Assembly (NCBI RefSeq): GCF_004343605.1
Contig: NZ_POSF01000014.1
Coordinates: forward strand, 332,596-396,595
DNA length: 64,000 nt
Direction of reading: 5' to 3'
DNA from: Dehalobacter sp. 12DCB1
Lineage (GTDB): Bacteria > Bacillota > Desulfitobacteriia > Desulfitobacteriales > Syntrophobotulaceae
The notes below the pieces were generated by a model. That model saw only the letters and a list, made by a program, of their open reading frames with translations. It was not told where the DNA came from and did not search any database. The number at the start of each line of letters is the position of its first letter. Within the stretch, counting starts at the first letter, position 1. Position numbers and translations under genes: made by a program. Below are positions 38,601 to 46,770 of the stretch, one piece after another.

Positions 38601-38606
38601 TACAAT
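38601..38606 (+). promoter_or_regulatory. Possible -10 element of the riboswitch transcript
   Basis: TACAAT lies about 35 bases before the first conserved bases of the GEMM riboswitch. The -35 region is weak (TGTAGA), so the assignment is tentative. Confidence 0.35.
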
Positions 38607-38635
38607 GGTTCTATGACCGAAATATTAATCAAATA

Positions 38636-38736
38636 GGGATACAGGAGCAACGACAATGGCAAACCTGGTGAAAGCCAGGGACGCAAAGCTATGGGTCTTC
38701 CAGAATAATTCTGATGACTGCCAGGCTACCGAATCC
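38636..38736 (+). ncRNA. GEMM-I cyclic di-GMP riboswitch
   Basis: The core matches class I c-di-GMP aptamers: GGCAAACC, then CTGG-TGAAA-CCAG forming the tetraloop hairpin P1b, the invariant GGGACGCAAAGCTATGGG, a variable stem, then CTGCCAGGCTACCGAAT with the tetraloop receptor. It lies about 93 bases upstream of a c-di-GMP phosphodiesterase-type HD-GYP gene on the same strand. An expression platform is not obvious; CTGCTGG and CCAGCA (38767-38800) could form an antiterminator or a structure occluding the start region. Confidence 0.92.
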
Positions 38737-38828
38737 GCTCAGGTTTGTTTTGAATGTCGCCATGCAGTCTGCTGGTGATTTTTTTGTTGCTTCAGCCAGC
38801 ACTGATTTATTGGAAAGGAAGATTACAA

Positions 38829-39890
38829 TTGCGTCAGGTAAGTGTAAACCGGCTTCAAAAGGGAGACGTGTTGGGAAGAACCATTTTCTCGCATAACGGC
38901 CGTTCATTGCTTGGTAAAGGAGTCACGCTGACCCAGCCATATATCGACCGGTTAAAAGAACTGGGCATTAGTATTGTCTATGTGGACGATGACGAAACCA
39001 AGGATATCGTTATTGAGGATGTTATTTCCGAGGAAAACAGGCGGGAGGCAATGAACTCCATTGAGCATTCAGCGGAAGCAGTACGAATCGGTAAAGACCT
39101 CAATGGTTTTCAAGTAAAAAAGACGGTAAACAACATCATCGGAGACATCCTGTTTCAAGAGAAGATATTTCTGAGCCTGACAGATATGCGGAGCTATGAT
39201 AATCAAGTTTATGCGCATTCAGTCAGCGTCTGCGTCCTCGCAACCATTTTGGGCAAAGCTTTGGGACTGGATAAAGATACCCTGGAGGCGCTGGCAGTAG
39301 GGGCTTTGCTCCACGATATCGGGACTGTCAAGCTGCCAAAAGAGCTTGTCGCCAAACGTGAGGCCTTTACTCCGAAGGAAAATGACCTATATCAAACGCA
39401 TACCATTCACGGATATGAAATACTTCGGAACAAACCCGAATTAAACTTATTGAGTGCGCATATTGCTTTGCAGCATCACGAATGGCTGAACGGAAGCGGC
39501 TATCCCCGGAAGCTGTCCGGCCGGCACCTCCATATCCTGGCCCAAATCGTCGGGCTGGCCGACTTTTATGATAATCTGGTCAATGATGGCCCGGGCCACT
39601 CCCGGATCGTACCGCATGAAGCCTGTGAAATTGTAATGGGATGTGCAAACAGACTATTCTCCCAGCAATTGGTTGTAACGTTCTTAAAGCATGTTGCGGC
39701 CTATCCGACCGGCTATACAGTTAAACTTAATACAGGTGAAGTTGGGATTGTAGTTGACCAGAATAAAAGTTTGCCGATGCGCCCGATTATCAGGGTATTA
39801 ATCGCTGACAAAGGGCTGGCCCATGTCCAGGCTAAGGAATATAACCTTGTCGAAGATCTTACAACCTTTATTGTATCCATTGTCGAGTGA
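38829..39890 (+). CDS. HD-GYP domain protein, probable c-di-GMP phosphodiesterase (353 aa, TTG start)
   Basis: HD-GYP proteins hydrolyse c-di-GMP. An N-terminal region of about 120 residues (LQKGDVLGRTIFSHNGRSLL) precedes the catalytic domain with its metal HD pair in LLHDIGTVKLP, HTIHGYEIL, and the HHEWLNGSGYP motif that contains GYP. TTG 38829 follows AAGGAAG; an ORF start at 38754 would lie in the riboswitch leader and lacks an SD. Control by the upstream c-di-GMP riboswitch suggests a feedback loop on the second messenger. Confidence 0.92.
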   Translation: MRQVSVNRLQKGDVLGRTIFSHNGRSLLGKGVTLTQPYIDRLKELGISIVYVDDDETKDIVIEDVISEENRREAMNSIEHSAEAVRIGKDLNGFQVKKTVNNIIGDILFQEKIFLSLTDMRSYDNQVYAHSVSVCVLATILGKALGLDKDTLEALAVGALLHDIGTVKLPKELVAKREAFTPKENDLYQTHTIHGYEILRNKPELNLLSAHIALQHHEWLNGSGYPRKLSGRHLHILAQIVGLADFYDNLVNDGPGHSRIVPHEACEIVMGCANRLFSQQLVVTFLKHVAAYPTGYTVKLNTGEVGIVVDQNKSLPMRPIIRVLIADKGLAHVQAKEYNLVEDLTTFIVSIVE

Positions 39891-39913
39891 AGCTGATCCA
39901 TTTTTTGAAAAAA

Positions 39914-39945
39914 ATGCCGGCTCAAATGTTTTTTGGGCCGGCTAA
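39914..39945. terminator. Terminator between HD-GYP and the convergent CoA-binding gene
   Basis: GCCGGC at 39916 pairs with GCCGGC at 39937. The minus-strand copy is followed by ATTTTTTTC, fitting the convergent gene that ends at 39950; a weaker T tract lies on the plus side. Confidence 0.65.
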
Positions 39946-39949
39946 CCTA

Positions 39950-40399
39950 TTATTTTGGAAGTTTTCCAAACACCTTCAGTATGGACCGGTGGAACGAATG
40001 AGGAAACGATGGTTCTGCAAACATTAGGACGCATTGGTCATGGATGACGTTTATCTGATTTTCCGTACAAAAGTCTATAGCCTCTTTGGATTCAGCCCCC
40101 TGCTGAATCCAGATATGTTTGACTCCGGCTTCTACCGCGTCCCTAACGACCTTATTGGTTTGGTCCGGAGGGATAACGATCACTACGCCGTCGGCTTTCT
40201 GCGGCAAAGACTGAAGGTTTTCATAGCAGATCTCGCCGTCAATACTGTCCGTATTGGGATTTACGGCAAAAACATTATACCCTCTCTTTTTTAACGATTT
40301 ATACAGCCTATGCGAGAACTTCTTTTCGGATCTGGATACCCCGACCACAGCTAAAGTACGCTGGTCTAGAAAATCAGTGACTGAGCTCATTGTCGTCAA
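39950..40399 (-). CDS. CoA-binding domain protein, YccU-like (149 aa)
   Basis: This stand-alone Rossmann CoA-binding domain has LAVVGVSRSEKKFSHRLY near residue 15, GYNVFAVNPNTDSIDG, VIVIPPDQTNKVV and HIWIQQGAESKEAI. Similar proteins bind CoA and may sense it or regulate acyl-CoA synthesis, but no catalytic domain is attached. TTG 40399 has GGGGGG 8 bases upstream; ATG 40390 is an alternative. It stands alone on its strand. Confidence 0.87.
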   Translation of the reverse strand: MTTMSSVTDFLDQRTLAVVGVSRSEKKFSHRLYKSLKKRGYNVFAVNPNTDSIDGEICYENLQSLPQKADGVVIVIPPDQTNKVVRDAVEAGVKHIWIQQGAESKEAIDFCTENQINVIHDQCVLMFAEPSFPHSFHRSILKVFGKLPK

Positions 40400-40559
40400 A
40401 AAAATGACCCCCCTTAATTAAATTATTGTTTATTTCTTGGCAATTTGGCTAATTCCTTCTTCCAATATTTATTTTCTGTGAAAACTATTTCAGTTCCTAT
40501 CGTATTAATAAACAGGCTCTTATTTCCTTGCTTATATTCATGATGAACAGGCATTATTA

Positions 40560-41351
40560 CTACATGTAAAAGCTTGCAATAATCTGGGCGGCCGGCAAAA
40601 ACAGCACTTGCCCCAATAATGTGCCAATTAGTTTTGTAGCAATAAGCATAATGACCAATGCTTTCACATCAGCATAAGGCCTTATTCCTCTCAATGCCTG
40701 GTCTGTAATAATTGCTGATTTTGGGTCGATAAAAAAAGTAAGTAGAATACTTGCCATGCCATTAATGATTCCTGATGAAGCTGCTGCTGCTAGTGCTGCT
40801 TGCTCCGGGACCAGAAGAGCTGAGTAATTAGCGGCAAGGACCCCAATGGTATATATGCCTGTAACCAAAACATTGATAACAAGTAACCTTTTGGGTATCT
40901 CTCTATACCTTAGTCTTTCCAACATTGTCTTCGAAGGCCGTACAGCACTTTTTACAATTCGCTTAATATTATTTGCCTGCAGGGCCTCGACAACCAAGGA
41001 AGGTACAGAACCGGCTAATTCTAAACGTTTAACAGCAATTTCAAATATCTTTAAGAATGTAGGTATGAGCAAGATTCCAAATAAGGTCCCTGCTGTCGCT
41101 GCAAAAATAACCGACCGCAAATCACTGGCCGGGTTCAGTCCTTGCGCTATACTTAAACCAACAATGCTTGCAATTAACGGTCCTTGAAACATGTTGGCTG
41201 TCCGGGAAACAAGAACAAACATGTTAAAAAGAGAAAAGGATAAAGCAACCTGTCCGCTTTTTACAGAATTTAAGCGTACAGAGTAGGCCAGGGTATCGAC
41301 AAGATGAATGACAACTGTGAGAATCATTAATTCTATTAGCATCTTTTCCAT
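40560..41351 (-). CDS. amj: Lipid II flippase, Amj family (263 aa)
   Basis: Amj is the alternate MurJ of Bacillus subtilis, moving lipid II across the membrane for peptidoglycan synthesis. This protein matches in length and start (MLIELMILTVVIHLVDTLAYSVRL) and has about six membrane segments, including ANMFQGPLIASIVGL and LRSVIFAATAGTLFG. It starts at ATG 41351, directly after the stop codon of a 37-codon gene. In B. subtilis Amj is induced by envelope stress; no such promoter is evident here. Confidence 0.87.
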   Translation of the reverse strand: MEKMLIELMILTVVIHLVDTLAYSVRLNSVKSGQVALSFSLFNMFVLVSRTANMFQGPLIASIVGLSIAQGLNPASDLRSVIFAATAGTLFGILLIPTFLKIFEIAVKRLELAGSVPSLVVEALQANNIKRIVKSAVRPSKTMLERLRYREIPKRLLVINVLVTGIYTIGVLAANYSALLVPEQAALAAAASSGIINGMASILLTFFIDPKSAIITDQALRGIRPYADVKALVIMLIATKLIGTLLGQVLFLPAAQIIASFYM

Positions 41352-41465
41352 TTATTGCAATCCATACGTTTTCAAAAGAATTAATACCGTATTATTATGC
41401 TGTATTTGAAAATCGTCCACAACAAAAAGACCATTGCTTTCTAATGCTTTTGTTAATCTCTCCAT
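41352..41465 (-). CDS. Small 37-aa gene immediately upstream of amj
   Basis: On the minus strand an ATG at 41465 preceded by AGAAGGAG opens a 37-codon frame (MERLTKALESNG ... LILLKTYGLQ) whose TAA abuts the ATG of amj with no gap. The strong SD and the exact stop-start junction argue for a real gene translated together with amj. The sequence is amphipathic rather than a membrane helix. I do not recognise a family; leader peptide or small regulator are both possible. Confidence 0.6.
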   Translation of the reverse strand: MERLTKALESNGLFVVDDFQIQHNNTVLILLKTYGLQ

Positions 41466-41549
41466 GCGATTACTCCTTCTATAAATATGTATTTGCATTA
41501 AGTCTATCTCTCAAAATCAATTATAGAAACTCAAATAAGCAGCTGCCGT

Positions 41550-42659
41550 TTATGAAAAGCTTGATATGCATTTCACACCCATTTTTTCCATATCCTTTAG
41601 AAGACGATTGGGTTCAGCCAAATGTCCCATCATCCAAAGTCCAGGCTTACGGGCAGAACCATCCAAGTATTGCAATAAAGTTGCAACAACAGGGATAGCT
41701 GTTAATTCGTAACCATCGGGATGAGAAACGCTGACGTGGGGTTGAATCATCTGCCCATCTTTAGATCCAGATGCCCTAACCAGAAGTTCAACCCGATAAG
41801 GCGGTTTGTGAAAAGTACCCATGCTCCACCATAAAAACTTACCAATGGATCTGACAGCGTTTGGCATGATCTTTAGCCACATCCAGACAACTGGCATAAC
41901 CACCCAGTCTGTCACCCAGTGTGACTCCGATATATAAAAGCCAAGATCCTTGAGCGAGGGGTATAACTCCGGCAGCGGCTGCAATTCCTCAAAGAACATA
42001 GAATAGCACAGTTTCAATCCAATGTCGCTCCCAAAATCTATTTTACGTATTTCATAGGAGCTTTTTTTCGTCCATTGTCCGTTCTTATAGACCTGAGCCT
42101 GATATTCTTTGAAACACTCAACCAATTCGTCAACTGCTTCGGTATAAGGAAGATCTTTCCCCATATTGAGATAGCCGGCTGTTATGGCGCTTTCAATTGA
42201 GTCCATATGGGTAGCCACGTAACGAACCAGTGCGGAAGGAAGCCCAGGATGGAACCCGGCCTCCGTGATAAAAGTTCTTCCAGCGCTTTTGATTTCTGTA
42301 GCAAGGGACTGCAAATAAGCAAATTTCTTAGAGCCAAGCTGCACATCGAGATAATCAATCCCAGCCTGAAGCGCAGCCTGGGCCACGATTTCGGTATAGG
42401 CGGTCGTGGGTGCTGCGACCACAACGATAGACTGGTCTTTAAACGCTGTTCGTAAGGATTCCGCTTCTGATGCGTTTGCATAAACAGCCGATGCACGTAA
42501 ACCGGGGTACTGTTGATTCAGCTCATCAACAAATACCTGTGCCTTGTCGGGATATCGTGTCCCAATTGTAACGGTAGCTTCGGAATACTGCAATAGATGA
42601 CGCGATATCAATCTGCCAGTTTGACCTGTCCCACCTAGGATAAGGATTTTAGACATCAT
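41550..42659 (-). CDS. Saccharopine dehydrogenase-like NAD(P)-binding protein (369 aa)
   Basis: The N-terminal Rossmann fold has ILGGTGQTGRLISRHLL, and the family pattern continues with VVAAPTTAYTEIVAQAAL and TEAGFHPGLPSALVRYVA. Such proteins are labelled saccharopine dehydrogenase but rarely act in lysine metabolism; many are reductases of unknown substrate. It starts at ATG 42659 (or 42656) with AAAGGAAG. It is the last gene on the minus strand before the change to accessory DNA. Confidence 0.78.
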   Translation of the reverse strand: MMSKILILGGTGQTGRLISRHLLQYSEATVTIGTRYPDKAQVFVDELNQQYPGLRASAVYANASEAESLRTAFKDQSIVVVAAPTTAYTEIVAQAALQAGIDYLDVQLGSKKFAYLQSLATEIKSAGRTFITEAGFHPGLPSALVRYVATHMDSIESAITAGYLNMGKDLPYTEAVDELVECFKEYQAQVYKNGQWTKKSSYEIRKIDFGSDIGLKLCYSMFFEELQPLPELYPSLKDLGFYISESHWVTDWVVMPVVWMWLKIMPNAVRSIGKFLWWSMGTFHKPPYRVELLVRASGSKDGQMIQPHVSVSHPDGYELTAIPVVATLLQYLDGSARKPGLWMMGHLAEPNRLLKDMEKMGVKCISSFS

Positions 42660-42939
42660 TTTCTCTTCCTTTCTTTTAGCCTGTACTTCTCCTCCATTAT
42701 TTTCTTCTTGTACAATTGCGTTTGGGATTATTCACAAGAACCATGTGGCAGCACAAGTAGTATTTTCCTAGTCCAAAAATACTTATATAAAGCTTAGCAT
42801 GTATTTTTCTATAACCAGCTTATTTAGAGTAATTGCAAAGTGCTTTGCATAATTTAGGCTGGAACCAAGATATTGTTTCTGAATCAAAAAAAATGTTTTG
42901 AGAAATAATAAATATTACAAATTAATGTTAGGGGGAAAT

Positions 42940-43506
42940 ATGATGGCAAATAAATCTATCTATAAACGATGGTGGTTTTGGCTATTAAGTATCATAGTAA
43001 TTATCATACTTGTCCAAGCATGTAGTGGCGGTAAGTCTACCCCTGCTCCGACTCCCGCTCCAAATTCGTCTACCCCTCAAACTTCCACTCCCCAGGAATA
43101 TAAGCTAAATGATGAGGTTAAGGCAGGAAATATTGGGTATGCTGCAAGCGAGGTAAAAAGGAGTACTAAAATCGGGCAAAATCAATATTTGCAAAAAACA
43201 ACCGAAAATGAATATTTACTAATAAAAGTAAAGGTATCAAATAACGATAAAGAGACTCGTACTATTGATACTAGTTTATTTAAGTTAAAAGATGCTGAAG
43301 GCAAAGAATATTCTGCAATGGCTGAAGCAGACATGTATGTAAACACCGATAATAGTTTCTTTCTAGCCCAGGTAAACCCGGGAACAAGCAAAAGTGGATA
43401 TATTGTATTTGAAATTCCTAAGAACCTAAAAGGTTTAAAATTACAAGTTTCAAGTGGTTTAGGATGGTCTGGTGGACAGTACCAGATAATAAACCTTGGT
43501 CAATAG
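42940..43506 (+). CDS. DUF4352-domain membrane-anchored protein (188 aa)
   Basis: A short cytoplasmic start is followed by a membrane segment (WWFWLLSIIVIIILVQACSGG); the cysteine at its end resembles a lipobox but the order is not classical. A Pro/Thr/Ser linker (TPAPTPAPNSSTPQTSTP) leads to a DUF4352 immunoglobulin-like domain (TENEYLLIKVKVSNNDKETR ... GYIVFEIPKNL). It is probably extracellular and anchored; some DUF4352 proteins are telokin-like or immunity factors. It starts at ATG 42940 with GGGGG 4 bases upstream or 42943. A clear terminator follows. Confidence 0.75.
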   Translation: MMANKSIYKRWWFWLLSIIVIIILVQACSGGKSTPAPTPAPNSSTPQTSTPQEYKLNDEVKAGNIGYAASEVKRSTKIGQNQYLQKTTENEYLLIKVKVSNNDKETRTIDTSLFKLKDAEGKEYSAMAEADMYVNTDNSFFLAQVNPGTSKSGYIVFEIPKNLKGLKLQVSSGLGWSGGQYQIINLGQ

Positions 43507-43528
43507 GCTTTGAAAAAGTATAGGTTTT

Positions 43529-43565
43529 GGCCGAATCATAATAAATTGAGATTCGGCCTTCTTTC
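43529..43565 (+). terminator. Intrinsic terminator after the DUF4352 gene
   Basis: GGCCGAATC pairs exactly with GATTCGGCC across a 12-base loop and is followed by TTCTTTCTTTAT, 22 bases after the stop codon. Confidence 0.85.
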
Positions 43566-43775
43566 TTTATGTTTTTTCACTTAAGTACACAGAGATATTC
43601 CGGTCACTACAAGTTATTAACTTTAATACTGAATATTATGTAATTTATAGCAGCTAGCTTTTCAAAGTATGATAACTTGCTAAAATAAAACAGGTCCAAT
43701 CTTTATGAGAATTTTTTAACCATCATACTGTGGTAAGCCTTGCCACGGCCGCAAATTCGGCCAGCATCTGATATG

Positions 43776-44219
43776 TTAGCCCACCGTACCTTTGGTCTTT
43801 ACCCTTATTGCGATTAAGCTCTTAATATCATCGAGTACAGACTTATCTCTTACCTCTATCATTAGCCAACGTCCACCACAGGAAAAAGACGTTTTCCTGT
43901 ATAAGTTTTGAACATATGGTGTGAATGTCCCTAGTGCCATTTCTACCTCTTCTTCCTCCTTTGCCCCTACAACAACTAACGCAATAAAATATCCTTCCAT
44001 TGGATATAGGGTACATAATGATTTACTATTCTTTTGATATTTTACATTCCAACCCGGCTGAGCAGAACATTTACTATACGACATTTTGGGTTGAACTTGA
44101 TATCTGAAATCAATATATGCAAGTAGTTCAGACCAAAATGGTCCCCCTTGACCAATAAATTCTTTTATGTCTTCATAAGTCGGCTGCTGATTGGCGTTAA
44201 ATAACTCACTCCAGTTCAT
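43776..44219 (-). CDS. DUF3788-domain protein (147 aa)
   Basis: The protein has the DUF3788 pattern: PFWSELLAYIDFRYQVQPKMSYSKC near the N-terminus, GWNVKYQKNSKSLCTLYP and GGRWLMIEVRD near the end. It starts at ATG 44219 behind AAGGAGATT. Its TAA lies inside GTTAGCC at 43775-43781, which looks like the R box of an otherwise eroded attC, so it is probably the oldest, distal cassette. Its function is unknown; DUF3788 relatives are common in cassettes and small accessory loci. Confidence 0.78.
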   Translation of the reverse strand: MNWSELFNANQQPTYEDIKEFIGQGGPFWSELLAYIDFRYQVQPKMSYSKCSAQPGWNVKYQKNSKSLCTLYPMEGYFIALVVVGAKEEEEVEMALGTFTPYVQNLYRKTSFSCGGRWLMIEVRDKSVLDDIKSLIAIRVKTKGTVG

Positions 44220-44333
44220 AAACTCAATCTCCTTTATCAGGTTGTGTTCCGAAAATCCAGTTCGATGCCTAAAATATCGTCTTTCACAAGATAGTTTCTG
44301 CGACACGATATTGCGGCCTTCGCGCGCGATTTT

Positions 44334-44401
44334 ATTTAACGTTTTGCGAATTGCCGAAGTCTGTTACTACTTGCATATTCTCCCAGATTTCGGGAATTAA
44401 C
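44334..44401 (-). repeat. attC-like site 1, degenerate
   Basis: The left end ATTTAAC and interior TTGCCGAAGTCTG ... CCCAGATTTCGGGAATT clearly belong to the repeat family, but the right box has decayed to ATTAAC without GTTRRRY. It is the most distal recognisable site. Confidence 0.75.
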
Positions 44402-44498
44402 AATAATCAACTCCTCTTAATAGGCATACTTGTCTATTTGCCTAGTATGCTTTACATTTTCTTTTCTCTGTGCTACTATCTAGTCAGGAGGTGATAGT

Positions 44499-44729
44499 TT
44501 GAATGATAATATTCAGCTTAAAAATCGATTAAAAGTCGCCCGAGCAGAAAAGAATCTTTCGCAGGAACATCTTGCAATTCTTGCAGGCGTAACAAGACAA
44601 ACAATTAGTTCTATTGAGACAGGTCAATACTGTCCGACAGCAAAATTAGCATTAATCCTATCAAAAGTTCTTAATAAACAATTTGAAGACTTATTCTATT
44701 TTGAGGAGGTTATAGAAAATGGCCAGTAA
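44499..44729 (+). CDS. XRE-family HTH regulator (76 aa, TTG start)
   Basis: This is a single helix-turn-helix domain of the Cro/CI type (RAEKNLSQEHLAILAGVTRQTISSIETG) of the short YgzD/YvaO-like class that usually pairs with a small membrane protein. TTG 44499 has AGGAGG 7 bases upstream. It overlaps the next gene by 11 bases, so the two are coupled. It is oriented against most cassette genes, which is normal for cassettes with their own promoter. Confidence 0.88.
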   Translation: MNDNIQLKNRLKVARAEKNLSQEHLAILAGVTRQTISSIETGQYCPTAKLALILSKVLNKQFEDLFYFEEVIENGQ

Positions 44730-45018
44730 TAGGGTTGAGAAAGATGAAAGAACAACATTTATCGAAAATATTAGTTATAAATTCGGATATGTTTTTATTA
44801 CGTTTGCTTTGCTTCTTGATGTTGTATATAGATCGTTAAAACTAAATGAAGCGCCCTGGGATCTGCTTGCATTAATTATTATAAGTGGTCTGGTTATGTC
44901 CTTATATCAATACAAACAAAAGATTTTAGGTAAGACTTGGATAAAAACATTCATTTATGTATTTACAATTTCCTTTATTATCGCATTTATAATGGCATTC
45001 ATTAGAAAATTATTCTGA
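44719..45018 (+). CDS. Small membrane protein paired with XRE regulator, DUF6773-like (99 aa)
   Basis: Three hydrophobic stretches (FGYVFITFALLLDVVY, LLALIIISGLVMSLY, TFIYVFTISFIIAFIMAFI) follow a charged N-terminus DERTTFIENISYKFGY. Such proteins are commonly encoded just after a short XRE regulator, as here. The function is unknown; the pair probably works as a regulator with a membrane partner. It starts at ATG 44719 with GAGGTT. Confidence 0.72.
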   Translation: MASNRVEKDERTTFIENISYKFGYVFITFALLLDVVYRSLKLNEAPWDLLALIIISGLVMSLYQYKQKILGKTWIKTFIYVFTISFIIAFIMAFIRKLF

Positions 45019-45061
45019 GACTATTCCACGCATGGAGGCGCTGTCTCCCGCATGGTCTTTC

Positions 45062-45138
45062 GCCTAACGTTTATGTGTTTGCGACGCGTCCCATACAGCT
45101 TTCATATTGGCAAAGTGTCGCTAAACACAGTGTTAGGC
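45062..45138 (-). repeat. attC-like site 2, complete
   Basis: Ends are GCCTAAC and GTTAGGC, a perfect inverted pair. The interior TGTGTTTGCGAC pairs with GTGTCGCTAAACACA around TTCATATTGGCAAA. A weak copy of the cassette-end hairpin, with loop ATGGAG, lies at 45029-45040. Confidence 0.88.
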
Positions 45139-45144
45139 GATGGC

Positions 45145-45300
45145 TTTGTCCCAAAAGAAAACCTCAGGAACCTTTCTTCCCAAATTCGAGACAGTTCAAT
45201 TTTCTTCTTAACGTAAAGCTGATACATAATATCATCCCAAGTGGCTTGATCAGGTAAGTTAGTGATTATTTTGATTGCAGCCCTCTTTTGCTTGACTCAT
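45145..45300 (-). pseudogene. Frameshifted antitoxin-like gene remnant
   Basis: From ATG 45300, after the SD AGAGGTG, the frame MSQAKEG breaks after 13 codons. Removing one G of the GAGGGC run restores MSQAKEAAIKIITNLPD and QATWDDIMYQLYVKKKIEL, the pattern of small RelB/ParD-like antitoxin-type proteins. The normal C-terminus (an EEG-type ending) is replaced by unrelated sequence that runs into attC site 2. No toxin gene is adjacent. It is a decayed cassette gene. Confidence 0.65.
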
Positions 45301-45357
45301 ATTTTTCACCTCTCAAAGCATCTCTAATAATAGTATATCACCAAAAATTGACTTTCT

Positions 45358-45545
45358 ACATATTATCTCGTCCATACCATTTCATTTTTGCTTCAAACTC
45401 TTTCCAGGTGAAGCTTCTTCTTTAACTCTTCGGTTTAGCCATTTGTACAGGATTTTTTGAGTTAATGTTGTAGAACTCGTTGATTCCTCTGCTGTTTCGT
45501 ATTACACCATAGTAATTGTAACCTTTGTTTAGCTGTTTGCTTAAG
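45358..45545 (-). pseudogene. Group II intron maturase/reverse transcriptase C-terminal remnant
   Basis: Three overlapping minus-strand frames together give consecutive pieces of a group II intron-encoded protein: RLSKQLNKGYNYYGVIRNS and RGINEFYN, then ILYKWLNRR, then SFTWKEFEAKMKWYGRD before a stop. The order and wording match the thumb/maturase end of LtrA-type proteins. Frameshifts separate the pieces and nothing upstream remains. Some group II introns insert at attC sites, so a remnant inside an attC array is biologically sensible. Confidence 0.75.
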
Positions 45546-45575
45546 CGGACAGCTTTTTAAAAAATTTAATTATGG

Positions 45576-45605
45576 TGTAACGAAACACTGCGTTATCGGA
45601 TATAT
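45576..45605 (+). promoter_or_regulatory. ECF-sigma-type promoter of the 45627 sigma gene
   Basis: TGTAACGAAAC (45576-45586) and TCGGATATAT (45596-45605) recur almost identically in front of the second sigma gene (54544-54577, minus strand), in both cases just upstream of the start. Two independent copies in front of paralogous ECF genes identify this as a likely autoregulated ECF promoter with -35 GTAACGAAA and -10 TCGGATAT. Confidence 0.7.
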
Positions 45606-45626
45606 GTTTTGAAGGAAGTGAATTGC

Positions 45627-46106
45627 ATGTTCGACATAGATGACATTTATAAGGAATATGCAGAGACAGTCTTTAAATTTTTGATCATTCTTTGTAACGA
45701 TGAGGATACTGCGGAAGAGCTCACGCAGGAGACCTTTTACCGTGCAATAAAATCAGCTAATCGATATGACGGTACATGCAAAGTCTCGACATGGCTTTGC
45801 CAAATTGCAAAACATCTGTGGTATCAAGAAATTGATAAAAGAAGCCGCAAAGAAACATCTATGCTTAATGACAATATTGTTTCCAACAAATTGAATCCGG
45901 AGGAAGAATTATGTCTGATAGAAGATAAAATGCAACTTATCAAAGCAGTACATATTCTCGATGAAACTGCAAAGGAGATAGTTCTCTTACGCATCACGGG
46001 TGCATTTTCTTTTAGAGAAATTGGGGAAGTATTCAACAAAAATGAAAACTGGGCAAGAGTCACTTTTTATCGTGCAAAACAAAAAATTATGAAAGGAAGA
46101 TCGTAA
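45627..46106 (+). CDS. ECF-type RNA polymerase sigma factor (159 aa)
   Basis: Region 2 (YAETVFKFLIILCNDEDTAEELTQETFYRAIKSA) and region 4 (VLLRITGAFSFREIGEVFNKNENWARVTFYRAKQKI) of a SigW/SigY-like ECF factor are intact. ATG 45627 follows GAAGGAAG; an in-frame TTG at 45609 is too close to the promoter. It is immediately followed by the anti-sigma gene. It is closely similar to the cassette-borne sigma factor at 54035-54517, for example sharing EELTQETFYRA and WLCQIAKH. Confidence 0.92.
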   Translation: MFDIDDIYKEYAETVFKFLIILCNDEDTAEELTQETFYRAIKSANRYDGTCKVSTWLCQIAKHLWYQEIDKRSRKETSMLNDNIVSNKLNPEEELCLIEDKMQLIKAVHILDETAKEIVLLRITGAFSFREIGEVFNKNENWARVTFYRAKQKIMKGRS

Positions 46107-46727
46107 ATGAAATGTGAAATTATAAAAGACCTGTTACCAAGCTATATTGATGGTTTGACCAGCTCTGAAAGCAATCTGGAAATCGAAGAGCATTTTAATA
46201 ATTGTCCTCAGTGTAAGGAAATTTTTGAGCAAATGAAAGCAGAGGTTAGGGTAGAAAATACCGAATACAACAAAGAAAAAATCAAACCATTCAAAAAGCT
46301 GAATCGAAAAGTTTTAAAAGCAGTTCTCATCACCCTGGCAGTCTGTGCCTTGGCGGTAGTATCTTATTTCTATTTCTTTGCATTTGGCTGGAGAGTAAAT
46401 TCCAATGATATGAACATCTCATATGCTTATAAAGATGACAAAATTCAATTTGAATTTGAACTGACAGATGGCAGGGTTCTTAATGCTTGGACTCATCTGG
46501 ACGCGGACAACATTCATGTTAATACGATTCAGTTTACGGAATGTTTCAGCAGTATCTTAGATGACAGAGGCGAATATCCGAACAAGTTTTTCTATGGCAT
46601 ACACTGTACCACTTATAACGGCAATAAAGTACAATTTACTCAGGATGATTGCGTTATCTTACGATTTAAGGACAAAACGGAAACTTTCTATTTGAGGGAA
46701 ATAGCGAAAGAATTAAATATAATGTAA
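46107..46727 (+). CDS. Zinc-finger anti-sigma factor (206 aa)
   Basis: The N-terminus is a zinc-finger anti-sigma domain (MKCEIIKDLLPSYIDGL ... IEEHFNNCPQCKEIFEQM, with the HX3CX2C ligands). A single membrane helix near residue 75-95 (VLITLALAVVSYFYFF-like) leads to an extracellular domain of about 110 residues that is absent from the second anti-sigma factor here. It starts 1 base after the sigma stop. It should hold the sigma factor at the membrane until released by an envelope signal. Confidence 0.88.
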   Translation: MKCEIIKDLLPSYIDGLTSSESNLEIEEHFNNCPQCKEIFEQMKAEVRVENTEYNKEKIKPFKKLNRKVLKAVLITLAVCALAVVSYFYFFAFGWRVNSNDMNISYAYKDDKIQFEFELTDGRVLNAWTHLDADNIHVNTIQFTECFSSILDDRGEYPNKFFYGIHCTTYNGNKVQFTQDDCVILRFKDKTETFYLREIAKELNIM

Positions 46728-46770
46728 TCGTCATTTATAGGAAGAATCTGTAGTTTAGACCAAGCATATA

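Noticed and set aside
45496..45592. Inverted repeat flanking the sigma gene promoter as IS ends
   Set aside because: The similarity between the maturase remnant (TATGGTGTAATACGAAAC) and the promoter (TATGGTGTAACGAAAC) spans only about 20 bases, and the promoter half is independently explained by the second sigma gene.
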